Origin: Candidatus Caenarcanales bacterium
GTDB taxonomy: Bacteria > Cyanobacteriota > Vampirovibrionia > Caenarcaniphilales > Caenarcanaceae
DNA length: 14,139 nt
Reading direction: 5' to 3'
Assembly (NCBI GenBank): GCA_947489925.1
Contig: CANLFK010000040.1
Span: 1 to 14,139 of the forward strand
Positions within the stretch are counted from its first letter, which is position 1, and each line of letters opens with the position of its first letter. This document shows positions 13,658 through 14,139 of the stretch, piece by piece. The position numbers and the translations under genes were made by a program. The notes under the pieces were generated by a model, which was given only the letters and a program-made list of their open reading frames with translations, was not told the DNA's origin and searched no databases.

Positions 13658-14065
13658 CTAATTTCTTTCATTAATTGAACTTATTTGACTATTTAAAGTC
13701 CAGTAATCCCAAATAATGCCAATGCCTAGAAATCCAGCGGTTAATAAATACAGAATAGCTTTTGTCCAATTACGCATATAAAAATAATGTCCGCCAAATA
13801 TGCCAGCAAAAACCAATAAAAGCCAAGTAATATTATAGTCCAATAAACCTTCTGCGTACCTTGAATCAGCTTCAGCGTCCATTTGAGGAATTAAAAACAA
13901 ATCTACAATCCAGCCAATACCGAATAAGCCAAAAGTAAACATATAAACTGTGCCAGAGATGGGCTTTCCATAATAAAAGCGATGTGCTCCCAAAAAGCCA
14001 AATATCCAAAGAATATAAGTACCTAGACAAAAGAAATATGGTGTTTTGTGTTGATGGAATTTAAT
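13658..14065 (-). CDS. Membrane protein with two TM2 units; start uncertain or frameshifted
   Basis: The frame encodes two TM2 units, each a pair of membrane helices joined by a short turn. The first contains FGFLGAHRFYYGK then FTFGLFGIGWIVDLFLIP. The second contains FAGIFGGHYFYMRNW then YLLTAGFLGIGIIWDYW. Function of TM2 proteins in bacteria is unknown. The first in-frame TTG (13993) would start in the middle of the first helix and cut off FCLGTYILWIFGF, so it is unlikely. The frame is open upstream to 14068, but holds only rare-type starts such as ATT at 14065-14063, used here as the outer limit. An ATG at 14072-14070, with AGG six bases before it, lies one base out of frame; removing one base of the TTT at 14067-14069 would join it in frame. 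So the gene has either an assembly error, a real frameshift, or an unusual start. Confidence 0.7.
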   Translation of the reverse strand: MKFHQHKTPYFFCLGTYILWIFGFLGAHRFYYGKPISGTVYMFTFGLFGIGWIVDLFLIPQMDAEADSRYAEGLLDYNITWLLLVFAGIFGGHYFYMRNWTKAILYLLTAGFLGIGIIWDYWTLNSQISSINERN

Positions 14066-14139
14066 ATTTCATTGAGTGCCTGCTTAAGTGAGTTAAAATT
14101 AATATATGCAGAAAACGGAATCCATAAATACTTGATAAA
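14023..14139 (-). CDS. Possible C-terminal tail of an upstream gene (partial)
   Basis: Read on the - strand, a frame is open from the window edge to a TAG at 14025-14023, giving 38 residues with a helix-like segment (NSLKQALNEILNSIN). It overlaps the beginning of the TM2 gene in another frame. A stretch of this length can stay open by chance in AT-rich DNA, so this is only a candidate. Confidence 0.2.
   Translation of the reverse strand, partial: FIKYLWIPFSAYINFNSLKQALNEILNSINTKHHISFV

Noticed and set aside
14106..14135. ATG-started + strand frame near the right edge
   Set aside because: It reaches a TGA after nine codons and is therefore not a gene start.

Overview
The window is AT-rich and gene-dense. 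It carries nine confidently recognisable protein genes, a few small or uncertain ones, and short intergenic gaps. The standard genetic code fits every gene. The set of genes hints at a non-photosynthetic relative of Cyanobacteria (Melainabacteria/Vampirovibrionia type). It includes a Ski2-like DSHCT helicase of the cyanobacterial/plastid kind, a two-subunit 2-oxoacid:ferredoxin oxidoreductase, an L27 without the Firmicutes N-terminal extension, and a CpaF/TadA ATPase. This lineage call is an inference from family resemblance, not proof. Shine-Dalgarno sequences are strong before only two genes (korB and the RHH gene) and weak or absent before most others. Several genes start with TTG or GTG.

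Layout. 1-183: a possible tail of an upstream + strand gene, then a GC-rich hairpin with a T tract (terminator). 184-654 (-): hydrophilic protein of unknown function. 809-1849 (+): rpmA (L27), followed 21 bp later by a Tat-exported iron/manganese superoxide dismutase. 1846-3969 (-): a signal-peptide-bearing S41 processing protease followed by a Rhizobium-type asparaginase II. 4029-6149 (+): a compact Ski2-like helicase whose promoter overlaps that of the divergent protease and predicts an almost leaderless mRNA. 6168-6243: a nested two-way terminator shared with the convergent korAB operon. 6260-8991 (-): korA (gamma-alpha fusion) then korB. 9132-9923 (-): a solitary pstB. 10010-10117 (+): a remnant of the C-terminal end of a [2Fe-2S] ferredoxin. 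10156-13196 (+): a short SDR-like protein that has lost its catalytic residues, followed 17 bp later by a solitary CpaF ATPase with a roughly 410-residue disordered tail. 13200-13559 (-): a protein that looks like two ribbon-helix-helix units in one chain. 13658-14065 (-): a protein with two TM2 units whose start appears broken or non-canonical.

How it fits together. KorAB makes reduced ferredoxin, typical of anaerobic or low-oxygen metabolism, while the exported SOD suggests the cell meets superoxide outside the membrane. PstB (phosphate uptake) and CpaF (pilus/secretion motor) both lack their usual partner genes here, so those complexes must be completed from elsewhere. The least ordinary part is 9.9-14.1 kb: a broken ferredoxin, a pseudo-SDR coupled to a tailed CpaF, a tandem-RHH candidate regulator and a tandem-TM2 membrane protein. 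No CRISPR array, tRNA, rRNA, insertion sequence or phage gene was seen.
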